This document shows positions 21,211-32,275 of a stretch of DNA of 64,000 nucleotides, piece after piece (the first letter of the stretch is position 1; each line of letters starts with the position of its first letter). The stretch comes from Bettongia penicillata ogilbyi (lineage: Eukaryota > Chordata > Mammalia > Diprotodontia > Potoroidae), in the NCBI GenBank assembly GCA_023548195.1, contig JAJHZJ010000008.1:3868215-3932214 (forward strand), given 5' to 3'. The notes under the pieces were generated by a model. It saw only the letters and a program-made list of their open reading frames with translations. It was not told the DNA's origin and ran no database searches. The position numbers were made by a program, and so were the translations under genes.

Positions 21211-21278
21211 GCATGACCAGCTCCTATCTATCATTGCTTCCTTTACTGCTGGCCCATTTGACCCTCTTCCGTCCGCCA

Positions 21279-21292
21279 CCCCCCCCCCCCCC
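21279..21292 (+). repeat. Poly(C) run
   Basis: Fourteen consecutive C, G-quadruplex-prone on the other strand only in the loose sense of one long run. Confidence 0.95.
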
Positions 21293-21890
21293 AAGCCTTT
21301 CCTTATACTCCAAAGAACCTCCATAAAGGTTTTCTGAGGATGATCAGAAGAGAGAATTTTTGTAAAGCTAAAAATGCAGAAAAATGGGACCAGACAGTCC
21401 ATAAACAATGAATGGGCTTTTCCAGGCATCAAACAAAAAATTGGTAAGGGAATCGAAAGGGCAAAACCAGAAATCAACTAGGTAATAGGTCCATTGACTG
21501 TAGAAATAGGCAATCTGAGTTCTGGCTTCCCCTCCTATTCTGAGAACAATGGAAGGAAGTGCCTGGGGCTTTAACTAATTACATTTGCTTTTGGCTTAAG
21601 CAATATATTTTTGTTGGTAAACTAGGCCTAGCTTCTCCTCTTTTTCAGTCAGAGGCACTTGGGATGGGCCAGGGTTTCAATCACTGCTTGCACCTTTCAG
21701 GTAGGTGTTGGAGCTCAAATACCATTTAGAAGTTAGTAGAAGAGAAAGTCCAGGAATCAAAGGTCTCCTGGTGTGGGTTGGCTGCTGTGGTCTAGCAAGG
21801 TCTTACATCATGGTCTGCAATCTGATTGTTCTGCACGTTCCTAAGGCTTCGGACAGAAGACTTTACCCACTATAGAAACCAAGATGACCT
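21293..21890. other. Unassigned DNA
   Basis: No repeat family or coding signal recognised. Confidence 0.4.
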
Positions 21891-21894
21891 AGAT

Positions 21895-21983
21895 CAGGAG
21901 TGGGGAACCTGCAGCCTAGAGGCCACATGTGACCCTCTAGGTCCTCGGATACAGCTCTTTGACTGAATCCAAATTTCACAGAT
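21895..21983 (+). mobile_element. hAT-type MITE, 3' truncated
   Basis: 'caggagtggggaacctgcag', 'ccacatgtgaccctctaggt' and 'ctttgactgaatccaaattt' match the left half of 14829-15023. The second half and right inverted repeat are missing where an L1 tail begins. Confidence 0.7.
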
Positions 21984-22136
21984 GCAAAATAGTTCTACGC
22001 TTTTGGTTATGGCTAATGGGTGAATTTGTTTTACTTTATTATATAAGTTTTCTTTTTCTTAGGGGGAGGTAGGAGGGAGAGAAAATAGATTTTTGTCCAT
22101 TGAAGAAATAAAATTAAATTTAAAAAAGAAAAATTG
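21984..22136 (+). mobile_element. L1 3' end
   Basis: 'ggttatggctaatgggtgaa', a G-rich run 'aggaggtaggagggaga'-like near 22065-22082, and 'gaagaaataaaattaaattt' are the sense-strand 3' terminus of marsupial L1 with an A-rich tail. Confidence 0.65.
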
Positions 22137-22184
22137 CTTATAGTTTTATAAGTTCATCTCTAATTATGTTAGATTAAGAAAAAG

Positions 22185-22300
22185 ATCCTAGGATCATCTA
22201 ACCTAACCCCTTCCCTTTATTGCTGGTGAAATGGAGACTTAGATTAGATGACTTGCCCAAGGTCACACTGCTAGTGACATGAAAAGACCTCCTCTAACTG
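22185..22300 (-). mobile_element. MIR-like SINE fragment
   Basis: 'aggatcatctaacctaaccc', 'ggtgaaatggagacttag' and 'gcccaaggtcacactgctag' mark an inverted MIR core. Confidence 0.6.
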
Positions 22301-23200
22301 TCCAAGTCATTTGGACATTCTTTTTTCCCTTCTAGCACACTTCTTTCTCCTCCCTGAGTTTAAAAAAAAGTTGAAGAGTTGACATGTTGCTTTCATTTTC
22401 CTCTTCTCTAAAGTGTGAAAAATCCTGATCTACTTTAAAGGGAGCATTTAAAAATGTATCAGGACTTGTAAAGATCAGGATTATTTGTTATATGCTAATT
22501 AGAAAGTATTATAGTGTGAGAAACTGGAAACTTGGCAGAAAAAGATGCTATTCTGAGTAACTTGAGAGAACTTCAAAGAGGCAAAAAGTACATTCTTTTT
22601 ATTTATTTGATAATGTGTAGCTGCCATCAAATTTCTGATAGGGTCTGACACCTTTATAATAAACTACATAGAAACTGGGGGAATCTGTCAAACATATGGA
22701 AGAGAAGGCAAACAATGACATTTCCATCTGAGTTTCCTTAGGTGTAACTTAAGGCCTTTCCAGTAATCCTTGGCTGCCAAATTTTCCCCTTGTAGAAACT
22801 TGTCGGGGCTACCATCAGTAGTATAGGGAGAGATTTTCTTTTGGCAGCCGTGTTAATCATTCCAAGGTGACCCTTTATTTAGAGAAACAAATCCTTTTCA
22901 GTTGTTACAGAGCACTAATCCAACTATTCAAGGAGTTACTTAAAAAACAACAACACCCTTAACCTCTTCTGAATCTTACTGCAACTTCTATTTGACTTCT
23001 TCAGTCCTCGTACCTAAAAGTTCTACTTGGGAGTGGTGGTTCCTCAGCATTGAATACTATGGGACAAAGTCTATAGAAGCCTTTGCTTCTATATCATGCA
23101 TGTCATAGTCCATTAGGATCTAAGGAAGGGAGAATCAGGCCACGCTGAGGGAATTTACCTCTGTATAATTTCTTGATGTGTAAATAAAGGATACATTGAG
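22301..23200. other. Unassigned DNA
   Basis: No recognisable feature over about 900 bp. Confidence 0.4.
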
Positions 23201-23470
23201 GATATAGGGCAATCTGATACATCAGTACCGTAGTCCCTGTGGAATGAATGGACATTGCCTCAGACAAATGGAAGCCCACGTCATCCACTACATCCTGGGC
23301 CATTGCCGATAGTCTTGACCTTTGTCTCGCTACGGGCTTTTGATCGCTCTGGAAGAAGGAGTAAGACTGACAATTTTGTGTGCTCACTCAAATCTAATTC
23401 ACCCATGCATCAAGACATCACCATTGTGCTCTTGGAGAACGAAGGACAAATCATACCAGTGACAACAACA
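23200..23470 (+). mobile_element. SINE of the 'ctctggaggagaa' family, diverged
   Basis: 'actacatcctgggccattgc', 'cgctctggaagaaggagtaa', 'ctcactcaaatctaattcac' and 'gagaacgaaggacaaatc' align with 26992-27154 and 55719-55904. Orientation is set by the 'gaaggacaaa' 3' tail. Confidence 0.6.
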
Positions 23471-23800
23471 ATTCTTACCATGGCTGTCTCCTATCCCTCT
23501 AAAGCTCTCTCCATCACCTTTGCCTCATGGAATATCTGGTTTCCCAGTTCAAGGGCTATTGTCTATAGGAGACCTTTCCTGGTCCAACAGATACTATTGC
23601 CTTCCCCTCCCAGGTCACTCAGTGTCTTATTTTTTTTATATCTTACATATGTGTATTTGGATATGTCTCCCTCTATTAGAATATAAAGTCTTTGAGAGCA
23701 GGAATTATTTTGATTCTATTTTTGTACTGCCTAACTGTTAGTACAGTGCCTACTAGTATATAATGAGCCCTCAGTAAATGCTCGCTTATTGATTGATGTG
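23471..23800 (+). mobile_element. L2 LINE 3' end
   Basis: 'attagaatataaagtctttg', 'agtacagtgcctactagtat' and 'aatgctcgcttattgattg' mark the 3' terminus. The upstream part corresponds to the end of ORF2. Confidence 0.75.
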
Positions 23801-23899
23801 AAGTCCATCTAGGAGTTTGGCTAGGACTGTAGACTGACTGATGGAGCAGCTTATATTGTTTTACTACAGAAGAATTCACTCATTTTATCCATTTGGCTG

Positions 23900-24060
23900 G
23901 TCCTCCAGAAAAATTGTTAGGTTTAGAATCAATGGACCTAGGTTCAATCCTATTCATTGTTACCTATTTGATCCTAGGCAAGACATCTAATATCTTTGGG
24001 TCCCAGTTTTCCTCATCTGTAAAAAATGAGGGGGATGAGAGAAGGAAAGTGTTATAGTAA
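23900..24060 (+). mobile_element. MIR-like SINE
   Basis: 'gacctaggttcaatcctatt' (box B), 'ttgatcctaggcaagacatc' and 'ttttcctcatctgtaaaaaa' are in order. Confidence 0.65.
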
Positions 24061-24074
24061 AAAACAGTTGCTCC

Positions 24075-24340
24075 AGTCTTTTCCTCTATTTGACTTTCCT
24101 TGTCACTTTTTGCAATCCCACTACATTAACTTTCTTGTTGCTCCTTACACACATCTCCCTCTCATCTCTGCATTTGTACCCACCATCTCCCACTCTTCAT
24201 GCCAGTAATGTTCTGGCCCCTCACCTTCATCTCAGTTTTCCTGGATTCCTTAATATGAGATTGGAACATCTCACTTTGTGATCCAGTGGTACCCATTTCT
24301 TTGTTAGCATCAAAGTTAGCATCTCCTCAAGGAAACCCAC
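24075..24340 (+). mobile_element. L2 LINE ORF2-end fragment
   Basis: 'cacttcatgccagtaatgtt'-like and 'tttcctggattccttaatat' positions follow the L2 region just before the 3' UTR. Diverged. An inverted MIR scrap follows at 24365-24440. Confidence 0.45.
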
Positions 24341-24503
24341 TTGCAGCTGGGTGGGGAAGAGAGTGTCTGGGTCTGAAACTGGAAGAACCTTAGAATTCAC
24401 CAAGCCTAACCCTCCTTATTTTATAACATAACCCTTGCCTGCTCAGCCTAACTGTGGAAGGCTGGAAGGTGCTTCACTCCACTTACGAGTTGCTGTTATT
24501 TCA

Positions 24504-24513
24504 CTGTGTGTGT

Positions 24514-24589
<76 letters not shown>
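24504..24589 (+). repeat. Compound (TG)n(AG)n microsatellite
   Basis: TG units with one 'ta' interruption run into about 20 AG units, the same composition and orientation as 18036-18119. Confidence 0.95.
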
Positions 24590-24592
<3 letters not shown>

Positions 24593-24671
24593 AAGCATGA
24601 ATATATTGGTTCCCTCCTCTCCCATCCCTCTCAAATGAACCTTTTGATTTTTTATTTTATTTTTTTAGTAA

Positions 24672-24932
24672 GAAAGGAAACAAAGTTTTTATTATGTGCC
24701 TACTATTTGACACAGTATGGTAAAGATTTTACAAATATTATTTCATTCTTTTCTTCATGACAACCTTGTAAAATAGGTGCTATTTTTATTTCCATGTTAG
24801 AATTGATGAAACTGAGGCAGACAGAGGTTAAGTGATTTGCCCCAGGCCACACAGTCAGGGTCTGAGGTCTAACTGGAACTCAGCTGTTCCTGACTCTGAG
24901 TCCAGCGTGTTATCCGCTCTGCCACCTAGCTA
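24672..24932 (-). mobile_element. MIR/WSINE-like SINE, near full length
   Basis: 'tttattatgtgcctactatt', 'aattgatgaaactgaggcag', 'gccccaggccacacagtcag' and 'gttatccgctctgccaccta' (inverted tRNA-like head). Confidence 0.8.
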
Positions 24933-25129
24933 TTTTGACAGAGATGATGCAGTTTATAAATAAAGAATGCCATATATGCCAACAAACATGGTAAATCTAT
25001 TCATTTACTTAATTTAATCATTTTACTTTACAGTTGAACCTTTTTAAAATCATGGCTACAGGTTTGGCACTCAATTGAATCCAATGTATTACTTAATGGA
25101 TTATTAATGGATGGCTTATTAAATGCTTG

Positions 25130-25299
25130 TTATGTGTGAAGTGTCTCTCCAGTCTGGGTCCTGGGCCCTCTTCTTTTCTCTCTCTATACTATTTTACTAG
25201 ACCAATCCTATCAGGTACCATGGATTCAACTGACATCTCTGGATTCTCAGATCTATTCATCTAGTTCTAACCTATCTCTGGATCTCCAGGCCCACCTCT
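25130..25299 (+). mobile_element. L2 LINE, left part
   Basis: 'gtcctgggccctcttctttt' and 'accatggattcaactgacat' match the L2 RT region. It continues at 26124 after the ERV insertion. Confidence 0.8.
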
Positions 25300-26123
25300 T
25301 TTTTTTTGAAATCAGGAAAGTTTTTATTAATTTTTATGTTTATTCCCCTGAATGAATAGGTAACTTCTAAGGGACAGCTACAATTTGTTTAGACCAACAC
25401 AAGTCCCTTTATACCATTTCAAATTGGAATCTCCTGCCTCGCCATCTGTTGGCTATACCCTGAACACCTCACTTCATGTTCTCCTCTCTGATAAGCTTCC
25501 CCTCAAACAGCTTATCAAACCTGCATATGAGTTTCCCACCTTTTACCTGATAATTTTAGGTCACAACTCTGATTAGCTGCTATCACTCAAAGCTGGAAGG
25601 AGCTTTAATCATATGGAACTAGAATTCCTTCTTTTGTTTCCCACACATTCCCCCCCTTTATTGTTTTTTTTTTATCAAAACCTAAATCCACACCCAAATC
25701 CAATCAATATCTCACTTTCTTTCCCATATGAATTCTTCCTCTCATCTATCTCTCCTTTAAGTAAATATGGGAAAGGATCTATATGCACTGACAAATTTCA
25801 AGGGGGCAGTCCCCTTTTATAAGTACAGATACAGAGACCCAAAAGAAAAAGGTAAATCAATGAATTGTCCATTTAGAAGTTTCATCTCCTACAGCAATCT
25901 GGAGAGGAACATCATCTGATGCAGTTTTCTGGTCTGGATGCTCATTCAAGCCATTTTCAGCACAGCATCTCAGAATCTTCCTGTCACCTTCCTGTGGAAA
26001 CCCAGGTGTCCATTCTCCTACAAAACTGCTATCCTTATAAAATCAAAATTGGAACCTTGGCCAACTGTCATGCTTAAGAAATTCAATTTAGAACCCCATT
26101 TTCACATTTTACCTTAATCCACT
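25300..26123 (-). mobile_element. Processed retrocopy of an ERV transcript, 5' truncated
   Basis: Read on minus: 464 bp of 3' internal sequence, a polypurine tract (plus 'ttcccccccttt', 25648-25659), an LTR start TG at 25647, U3 with TATAAA (25413-25408), R with AATAAA at 25344-25339 and 25327-25322, then A9 about 14 nt after the second signal. There is no U5. A 13-mer duplication flanks it: 'caggcccacctct' (25287-25299) against 'caggcccacttct' (26124-26136). A poly(A) at the end of R with target duplications is the mark of LINE-copied retroviral RNA, as known for processed HERV-W copies. No intact viral gene is present. The target nick is not a good L1 consensus, which weakens that part. Confidence 0.7.
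25308..25647 (-). mobile_element. ERV LTR, U3-R only
   Basis: Begins TGTGTGG directly after the polypurine tract and ends 14 nt past AATAAA. TATAAA sits about 100 bp before that end. A provirus LTR would continue into U5 and end in CA; this one passes into poly(A) instead. Confidence 0.65.
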
Positions 26124-27178
26124 CAGGCCCACTTCTCCAACTGCTTCTTGGACATTTTGAACTTGATATCCAATAAAGAACTCATCATGATCTTTCCCTT
26201 CATGCCCTCTCCCTGTTTTTCCTGTTACTATGGAGGGTTTCACAATTTTCTTAGTTACTAAGGCTTACCCTCATTTTCATACTCATCCTCACCCTTCATA
26301 TTCAATCTGTTGCCAAGTCCTGTCCTTTAGCCATAGTACTAATTGCCCATTAATAATTAGCAATAATGCTAATAATGCCCACTTCTCTCCTCTGCTGTTG
26401 CCACTACCCTGGTACAGGCCTTCAACGCCTCACAATTGGACTATTATAATAGCCCTGTTGGTTAGTCTCCCTGTCTCAAATCTCTTTCCACTTTAGATCA
26501 TTCCCCATTCAGCTGCCACATTAATTTTCCTGAAGTGCAAGTTTGGCCATGGCCCCTGTTCAATAAATGTCAGAGGTTCCCTGTTGTATCCAGGATCAAA
26601 TATAAAATCCTCTGCTTGACTTTTAAAATCCTTCATAAACTAACCCCTTCCTACATTTCCAGTTTTTGTACACCTCACTGCTCTCCAAGTACTTTGTGAT
26701 CCAGTGATACCCACTTCTTTGCAATTCTTTGCACACGACACTTCATACTCCAGGTCAATGCATTTTCCTATCTGCCCCCAAGTGCCTGAAATGCTCTCCC
26801 TTTTCATCTCTGCCTTCTAATTTCCCTGATTTCCTTCAGCCCCAACTAAAATTCTTCCTTCTGTAAGAAACTTTTCTTCATACTCATTAATGCTACTACC
26901 TCCTCTCTAAGATTATCTCGATTTTTCCTGGGTGTATCTTCTTTGTACACGGTTGTTTGCATATTGTGACCCTCATTAGACTGTGAGCTTTGGCCATCTC
27001 CGGTTGTCCTGATGAACATCCAGATGCTGGATCCAGATGGCTCTGGAGGAGAAGTGAGGCTGATGACCTTACACAGTCCTCCCTTACTCAAATCAAACTC
27101 AACTGGAAGTCAAGGCATCATCATGATCCTCTTTGAAAACAAAGGACAAACACAAGACTGTGAGCTTTAATAAATTCT
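26124..27178 (+). mobile_element. L2 LINE, right part (RT C-terminal region and 3' UTR)
   Basis: Continuous with 25130-25299: 'caactgcttcttggacattt', 'ctaccctggtacaggccttc', 'atcaaatataaaatcctctg' and 'ctgtgagcttt...aataaattctta'. Frameshifts and stops are present throughout. Split near its 3' end by the SINE at 26992-27154. Confidence 0.85.
26992..27154 (+). mobile_element. SINE of the 'ctctggaggagaa' family with perfect TSD
   Basis: 163 bp between identical 14-mers 'agactgtgagcttt' (26978-26991 and 27155-27168). Landmarks: 'ggccatctccggttgtcctg', 'gatggctctggaggagaagt', 'cttactcaaatcaaactcaa' and tail 'acaaaggacaaacacaa'. I see no obvious tRNA head, and I cannot name the family. It defines the ends used for the copies at 23200 and 55719. 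Confidence 0.75.
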
Positions 27179-27304
27179 TATTTATTTGACATTTTAAAGA
27201 CTATGTTTTAGGCTCATATATTTCTGAGGTGAAATCAGGTCTCCCGAATCTTCTATGGATCAGTCATTGGCTATCGGAGCCTGGAATCCATGTCCAGTAC
27301 TCAA

Positions 27305-27405
27305 CACTCCAATCTGCTTAGAATGGAAGCTCCTTCAGGTCAAAAATGGTTTTACCCTTTTCTTTGTGTGCCAGCGTTTGGTTCATAGTGAATGCTTAAT
27401 AATAA
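27305..27405 (+). mobile_element. L2 3'-end fragment
   Basis: 'aatggaagctccttcaggtc' and 'gttcatagtgaatgcttaat' are degraded L2 terminus. Confidence 0.6.
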
Positions 27406-27529
27406 TTGTTGGGTAGTTCCTTGAATCAGGCTGTGACATGTATGAGGTTTGACAGTTAAGTAGACCATTTGGCCAAGCAACAAGCTGGAGATGTCACATA
27501 GTTAAAGTTAGGAGGAGAAGAAAGAAAGG

Positions 27530-27757
27530 ATCTGTATTAGGTGCTTACTGCACGTACGAGGCATTGCTAAGTGCCCAAGTGCTGATAATGTCATTTGATT
27601 CTCATGACCATGGGAGGTAAGTGCTATTAGTATCCACATTCTATAGTTGAGGAAACTGAGGCAAGCAGAGGTTATGTAACTTGCCCAGAGTCAAAAAATT
27701 AGTAAATATCTGAGACTGGATTTGAATTCAGGTCCAGCACTCTACTCACTGGTAGCT
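27530..27757 (-). mobile_element. MIR/WSINE-like SINE
   Basis: 'ttaggtgcttactgcacg', 'ctatagttgaggaaactgag', 'aacttgcccagagtcaaaaa' and 'ccagcactctactcactgg' are in inverted order. Confidence 0.75.
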
Positions 27758-28394
27758 TTAAATGACCTGTCAGCTTCCAGGTTCCTTGGTAGGAAGGGAT
27801 AAAATATTTTGCATGGAGGATCTGTGACCATTAAATTTATCCCTGCTCATGTGTTGGAATTTGGCTCTTCTGGTCTTCAAGATGTGATGGAGGCCTATGT
27901 TTTAGTCCTGTATTTTTGCCTGGTTTATAATGGTGAAAATATCAGCTTGGCTGAGACCCCAGGAGAGGAACATGCCATTGTTCAGGTGTGTACTCAGAGA
28001 CTCTGGCTATTATTCATTAGCAGTTTTTACTCTCAAGTTGGTTATTGATATGAGCTTAATTTGAATCACCTTTGTACCCACTTGTTTTTCATTTGATTAC
28101 TTCTTAGTATAAAGTGACAGTGTATCCTTTGGTTTTCAAGAAATGTAAAATTACTTATATTGGTTTCCTGGAAGTTTTCTTTTTTCTTTAAAAATGAGTA
28201 ATGTCTACTCTATAATGTGTCTTTATTATATAAGATATGCTGACAGGATATCTGGATCCCATGTGCCTAGATGTAGGATGAGGATCATATGGGATCCAGA
28301 CTTCCAGCTTTCTGTTCCAGTCTTGTTTCATGTTACTTTCTTCATTCCATCTCTACATTCCATCGAATTGGAATATACTCATAGAAATTCAGAA
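27758..28394. other. Unassigned DNA
   Basis: No repeat named. A plus-strand frame of 79 codons at 27809-28048 shows no motif. Confidence 0.35.
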
Positions 28395-28960
28395 ATTTAA
28401 GAGACCTCAGATTTTATCTAGTCCAGCTCTGAATAGGACATCCCCCTAGTCTCCCCAAATAGTCATCGTAGGGCAGAAACTGGAAGGCCATCTAATCAAA
28501 CCCCTGAGCCCTGACTTTTCATTGATGGTGAGCCAGTTGCCTTTGGAGGCAGCCCATTTAACTTTTAAATAACTCTGTTAGAAATGTTTTCTTACGTGAA
28601 ACCTAAGTCTGCTTTTCTCTTTAGCATCTACCTACTGCTTCTCATTCTTCTCTCTGAGCCAAGTGCAAAGGGTATAATCAATCTTCCATATGACAAGCCC
28701 ACTTTTCAGATACTTGAAGATAGCTATCATGTCTCCCTCCCTCCTCATGTTTTCTTCTCTTTTCCAAGCTAAACTTTCCCAATTCATTCAATTGATTCCC
28801 ATCTATCTTGGCTTCTACTTTCCTCATACTCCTAGTCACTGTCTTGTAAGCCTACTCCTGCAGTGTGTCAATGCCATTAGCACTCTGATCTGAATACAAT
28901 AAATATTGCAGATGTGGTCTTTCAGAGCAGTGAACAATGTATGGAAATGCTACTTTCCCC
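28395..28960. mobile_element. L3/CR1-like LINE remnant with MIR-like scrap
   Basis: 'gcctttggaggcagcccatt', 'gatacttgaagatagctatc', 'ttccaagctaaactttccca' and 'attgcagatgtggtctttc' follow the L3/CR1 3' region. The leftmost 100 bp ('tctagtccagctctgaa') resembles an inverted MIR tail. Confidence 0.55.
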
Positions 28961-28971
28961 ATATTTCTATG

Positions 28972-29158
28972 CTCCTTAATTTATGGAAGACACAGATTCC
29001 TGGGACTCATGCACCCCATATAAAATCAACCCTTTCCCACCCTAAAGGGGAAAGAATATGTAATAAAGAAGCTTGATTTTCCCCACCCCACTTTGAAATA
29101 GAGGATTGTGCATGGTTCAACACAAAGACACATTGCTTGTGAGTCTCTTGTCTTTCCC
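28972..29158 (+). mobile_element. ERV LTR fragment (R/U5-like)
   Basis: 'gtaataaagaagcttgattt' with AATAAA, then 'gtgcatggttcaacacaaag' and 'cttgtgagtctcttgtcttt', resemble the end of a retroviral LTR. No flanking viral genes. Confidence 0.45.
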
Positions 29159-29335
29159 TGGGTCTCAGTTTCCTCATCCTGTAAAATAATGGGAGTATAG
29201 AGGATGATCTTCTAGGGCCCCCTTGAGCTATGAAGACTTTGTCCCTTCTACGCTCTGGGTCTCAGTTTCCTTATTTGTAAAATGTGGGGGTTAGATTGGA
29301 TAATCTCTAAGGTCTCTTCTTACTTTCATCTCTGC
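29159..29335 (+). mobile_element. Two MIR-like SINE 3' halves in tandem
   Basis: 'gggtctcagtttcctcatcc' at about 29159 and 'gggtctcagtttccttattt' at about 29259 each lead into a 'ggatgatcttctaggg' / 'ggataatctctaaggtc' tail. They are either two insertions or a 100-bp tandem duplication, since both heads are missing. Confidence 0.6.
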
Positions 29336-29379
29336 TTCTGTTAGTTTTCTTTGAAGGACCACTGTAGGACTAGAACAAA

Positions 29380-29595
29380 AATTGTTAACCAGGGGTCCGT
29401 GGACCCCCAAGGAGTGCATGGATAGACTTGGGGATGTCCATGAACTTGGATAGTTTTAAAAAGAAATCATACATTTATTTTCACTGCCCTCTAAAATTTA
29501 ATATTTTTTTTCAGTTACATAAGAATATTATTCTGAGAAAGGGACCATAGTTTCCACTAGACTCCATAACACACAAACATGAAAAACCCTAGAAC
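29380..29595 (+). mobile_element. hAT-like element, diverged
   Basis: 'gttaaccaggggtccgtgg', 'tgtccatgaacttggatag', 'cattttcactgccctct'-like and 'attctgagaaagggaccat', ending 'aaaaaccctag'. Same family as 4909-8092. Confidence 0.55.
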
Positions 29596-29959
29596 TAGCA
29601 GAATGCGGGGGTACTGATCAGGGAGAGAGGGCACTGAGCCATTGAAAATTCAGCTTTTGGAAGGGGGATCTTGGAGAATGGTTAGAATAGTACTGAGAAT
29701 CAAGTTGCTTAAGAGAAAAAGACCTGATCTGCTTTCCAAACGGGCATTCTTCATTCACAAGAGTGAAAAAATATGCTTTCCAAGTGATTGGTCTTGTATT
29801 TTGGTATTATTTCTCTGACAGGCTATTTGTCATTTTCATATAAAATATGTATTTTTTCCATATAAGGAATTTATAATACTGTGAATTTTGTCCCTCTTTC
29901 TATTGTCAGAATTTCCTGTTAGCCCAAGTATAATTATTTTTACCAGGAAGATACAAAGT

Positions 29960-30055
29960 TTAAAGGTATTTGCGAGGCAAGTTCTGGACTTGGAGTCAGG
30001 GAAGACCTTGTTTCAAATGCTGCCTTTGGAAATGACTCACTGTATGCTCCCTACT
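29960..30055 (+). mobile_element. SINE head fragment
   Basis: 'ttctggacttggagtcaggg' and 'ccttgtttcaaatgctgcct' are the tRNA-like head of a MIR/MAR1-type SINE. The rest is lost. Confidence 0.5.
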
Positions 30056-30569
30056 TATAACCAATTTTTGCAGCAGAGGGCACTGTTTTATGGGTCAAAT
30101 CATCCAAGTTAAGCCCTCATTTTTTTTCCTGACTCAGTCCTAGAACTGCCTTTAAACTACTTTACAGATTTTAAAATAGATCAAGGTGGGTGTGCATGTG
30201 CATGTGTATATAAATATATACAATTTGCATTTTCTCCTTTAAATGTTTGCCTTCCATCTTAACCCCTACCTTTTCGTAGTTAACTCTGTTATATCAACCA
30301 AAAAATTCCCCAAACTTCTATGTAGTAGGAAAAACTACAAATAGGTTATTTTTAAAACTAGTTGACACTATTTGCCAGAGTTTTTTGAACATGTTTTTAA
30401 AACATGACCTAGGAAAGAATGTGAAAAGATCCTTCTTATTAAAGAATATCCAACTAGGTAAAAGGTAGTCTGCTTGACAGGGGTAAGGAGAACATTTATT
30501 AGATGTATTTCTGCGTATTCTCCGTGGATATACAATCTCATTTATCTTTACTTCGTCTTTCATGAGCAA

Positions 30570-30665
30570 CTTGAAACAGGAACTATTTTTGTGCCTTTTT
30601 CTATTCTCAGAGTTTACCGCTGTGCCTGGCACGTAGTAGGTACTTAAATGGTTGCTGATTGACTT
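30570..30665 (+). mobile_element. L2 3'-end fragment
   Basis: 'gctgtgcctggcacgtagta' followed by 'ggtacttaaatggttgctga'. Confidence 0.7.
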
Positions 30666-30782
30666 TTATTCTTCTTTTTTCTCTCCTTCAAGTTCCTTCC
30701 AATCTTCCTTCTTTTTTTTTCTTCCCTTTTTTCTGCAAAAATATAGTCTTTGAGAATTTAGAATGACCTGGAATGAGGCTGT

Positions 30783-31015
30783 TATTGCTGAGTTATTTTC
30801 AGTCACGTCCTACTCCTCGTGACCCTGTTTGGGGTTTTCCTAGCAAGGATACTGGAGTGATTTGCCTTTTCCTTCTCCAGCTCATTTTATAGATGAGATC
30901 ATTGTGACTTGCCCAGGGTCACACAACTGTCTGACTCTGGATTCGAACTCAGGAAAATCAATCTTCCTAATGTCAGACCTGGCGCTCCATCCTCTGTGCC
31001 ACCCAGCTGCCCTGA
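30783..31015 (-). mobile_element. MAR1-type SINE with TSD
   Basis: Inverted: tail 'ttttcagtcacgtcctactc', 'gtttggggttttcctagcaa', 'cctttccttctccagctca'-like core, head 'ctgtgccacccagctgccct'. The 11-mer 'aatgaggctgt' flanks it at 30772-30782 and 31016-31026. Confidence 0.85.
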
Positions 31016-31254
31016 AATGAGGCTGTAGTGGATCATAAAAGAACATTATATTCCTGGTGCATACAATAAAATATGAGAAAATAGGGAGTTGATAATCAAA
31101 ATAGAATCAGATTCCATATAGCCTTGAGACAATCCTGACACTTTAGTGTGAGTCAGGTACCTTGATTTTCGGAGGACTATATAGTTGTAAAATCTTACTC
31201 TAATTCACAGTTACAGTAGTCAAGGAGCATTTATTAACTGCTTACCATTATGAA

Positions 31255-32275
31255 TAGGCGAAGAATTCATGGCCAAACAAGAGATAAAGGACATCACAGA
31301 AGATATAATGGGAAATCTTTCACATGAAATTGAAAAGTTTTCCCACAAAACCAATGCAACTAAAAGTAGGAGGGAAGTAGGTAGATGAGAATTTTTTTTC
31401 TTTTGCAGTACGTTTCATTGAAAAGAGTTTTATTCCTAAAATGAATTGTCAACTGATTCAAATTTATGAGAATAAAAACCATTCCTAATTGATAAATGGT
31501 CAAATGATTTGAATCAGCATTTTTTCTTGGGAATAAATCCAGACTATAAATAGCCATGTAAAAAAAAAATTAACAAAATCACTACTAGAGAAATGCAAAT
31601 TAAAGCAATTCTTAGGTTGTTCATACCAATCGGATTTTTGATGTTGACAGACACAGAAAATGAGAAATGCTGGAGGAGCAGTGGGAAAACAGGTATGGTA
31701 ATGCATTCTTGAATTGGTGTAATCATTCTGGGAAACAACTGGTATCTATGCCCCTAATTTTACTAAATTTTATATGCCCTTTGACCCTGCAATACCATTA
31801 CTAGGACTATACTTCAAAAAAGATTAAAGAACGAGCAAATGAGCCTATATATTAAAAAATATATAACATACATATATATATATATATATATATATCAGCT
31901 CTTTCTGTGGTAGCAAGGAACTAGAAAGAAGTAATAGCTAAACAAATTAAGTTATATGAATATGATAGAATACTATTGTGCCATAAGAAATGATGGCCGT
32001 GGTTTCAGAGAAACTTGGACAGACTTGTTTTTATAGATACTGAGTAAAGTGAGTAGAACCAGGAGATTAATTTATATAATAACAATATTGTAAAGACAAA
32101 GAACTTCTGAAGACTTAAGATCTCCGAACAACTCAATGACGAATCTCAATTCCAGAGAACTGATAATGAAGTATGCAGCACTTAACAGGAGGTGATAGAT
32201 TCAGGGGCAGACTGAGGCAAACATACTCAACTGGGAAATTTGTTTTGTTTATGAATATCTGACAAGAGGGTTAAT
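31255..32275 (+). mobile_element. L1 3' portion (ORF2 end and 3' UTR), decayed
   Basis: Sense-strand L1 with 'gcaaattaaagcaattctta', 'ccctttgaccctgcaatacc', 'gagtaaagtgagtagaacca' and 'ggaaatttgttttgtttatg'. Many stops. A TA microsatellite lies inside at 31867-31896. It ends at the CCTT tract. Confidence 0.7.

Noticed and set aside
25660..26123. Viral gene in the internal part of the ERV retrocopy
   Set aside because: No frame longer than chance and no recognisable env or other viral motif in the 464 bp.
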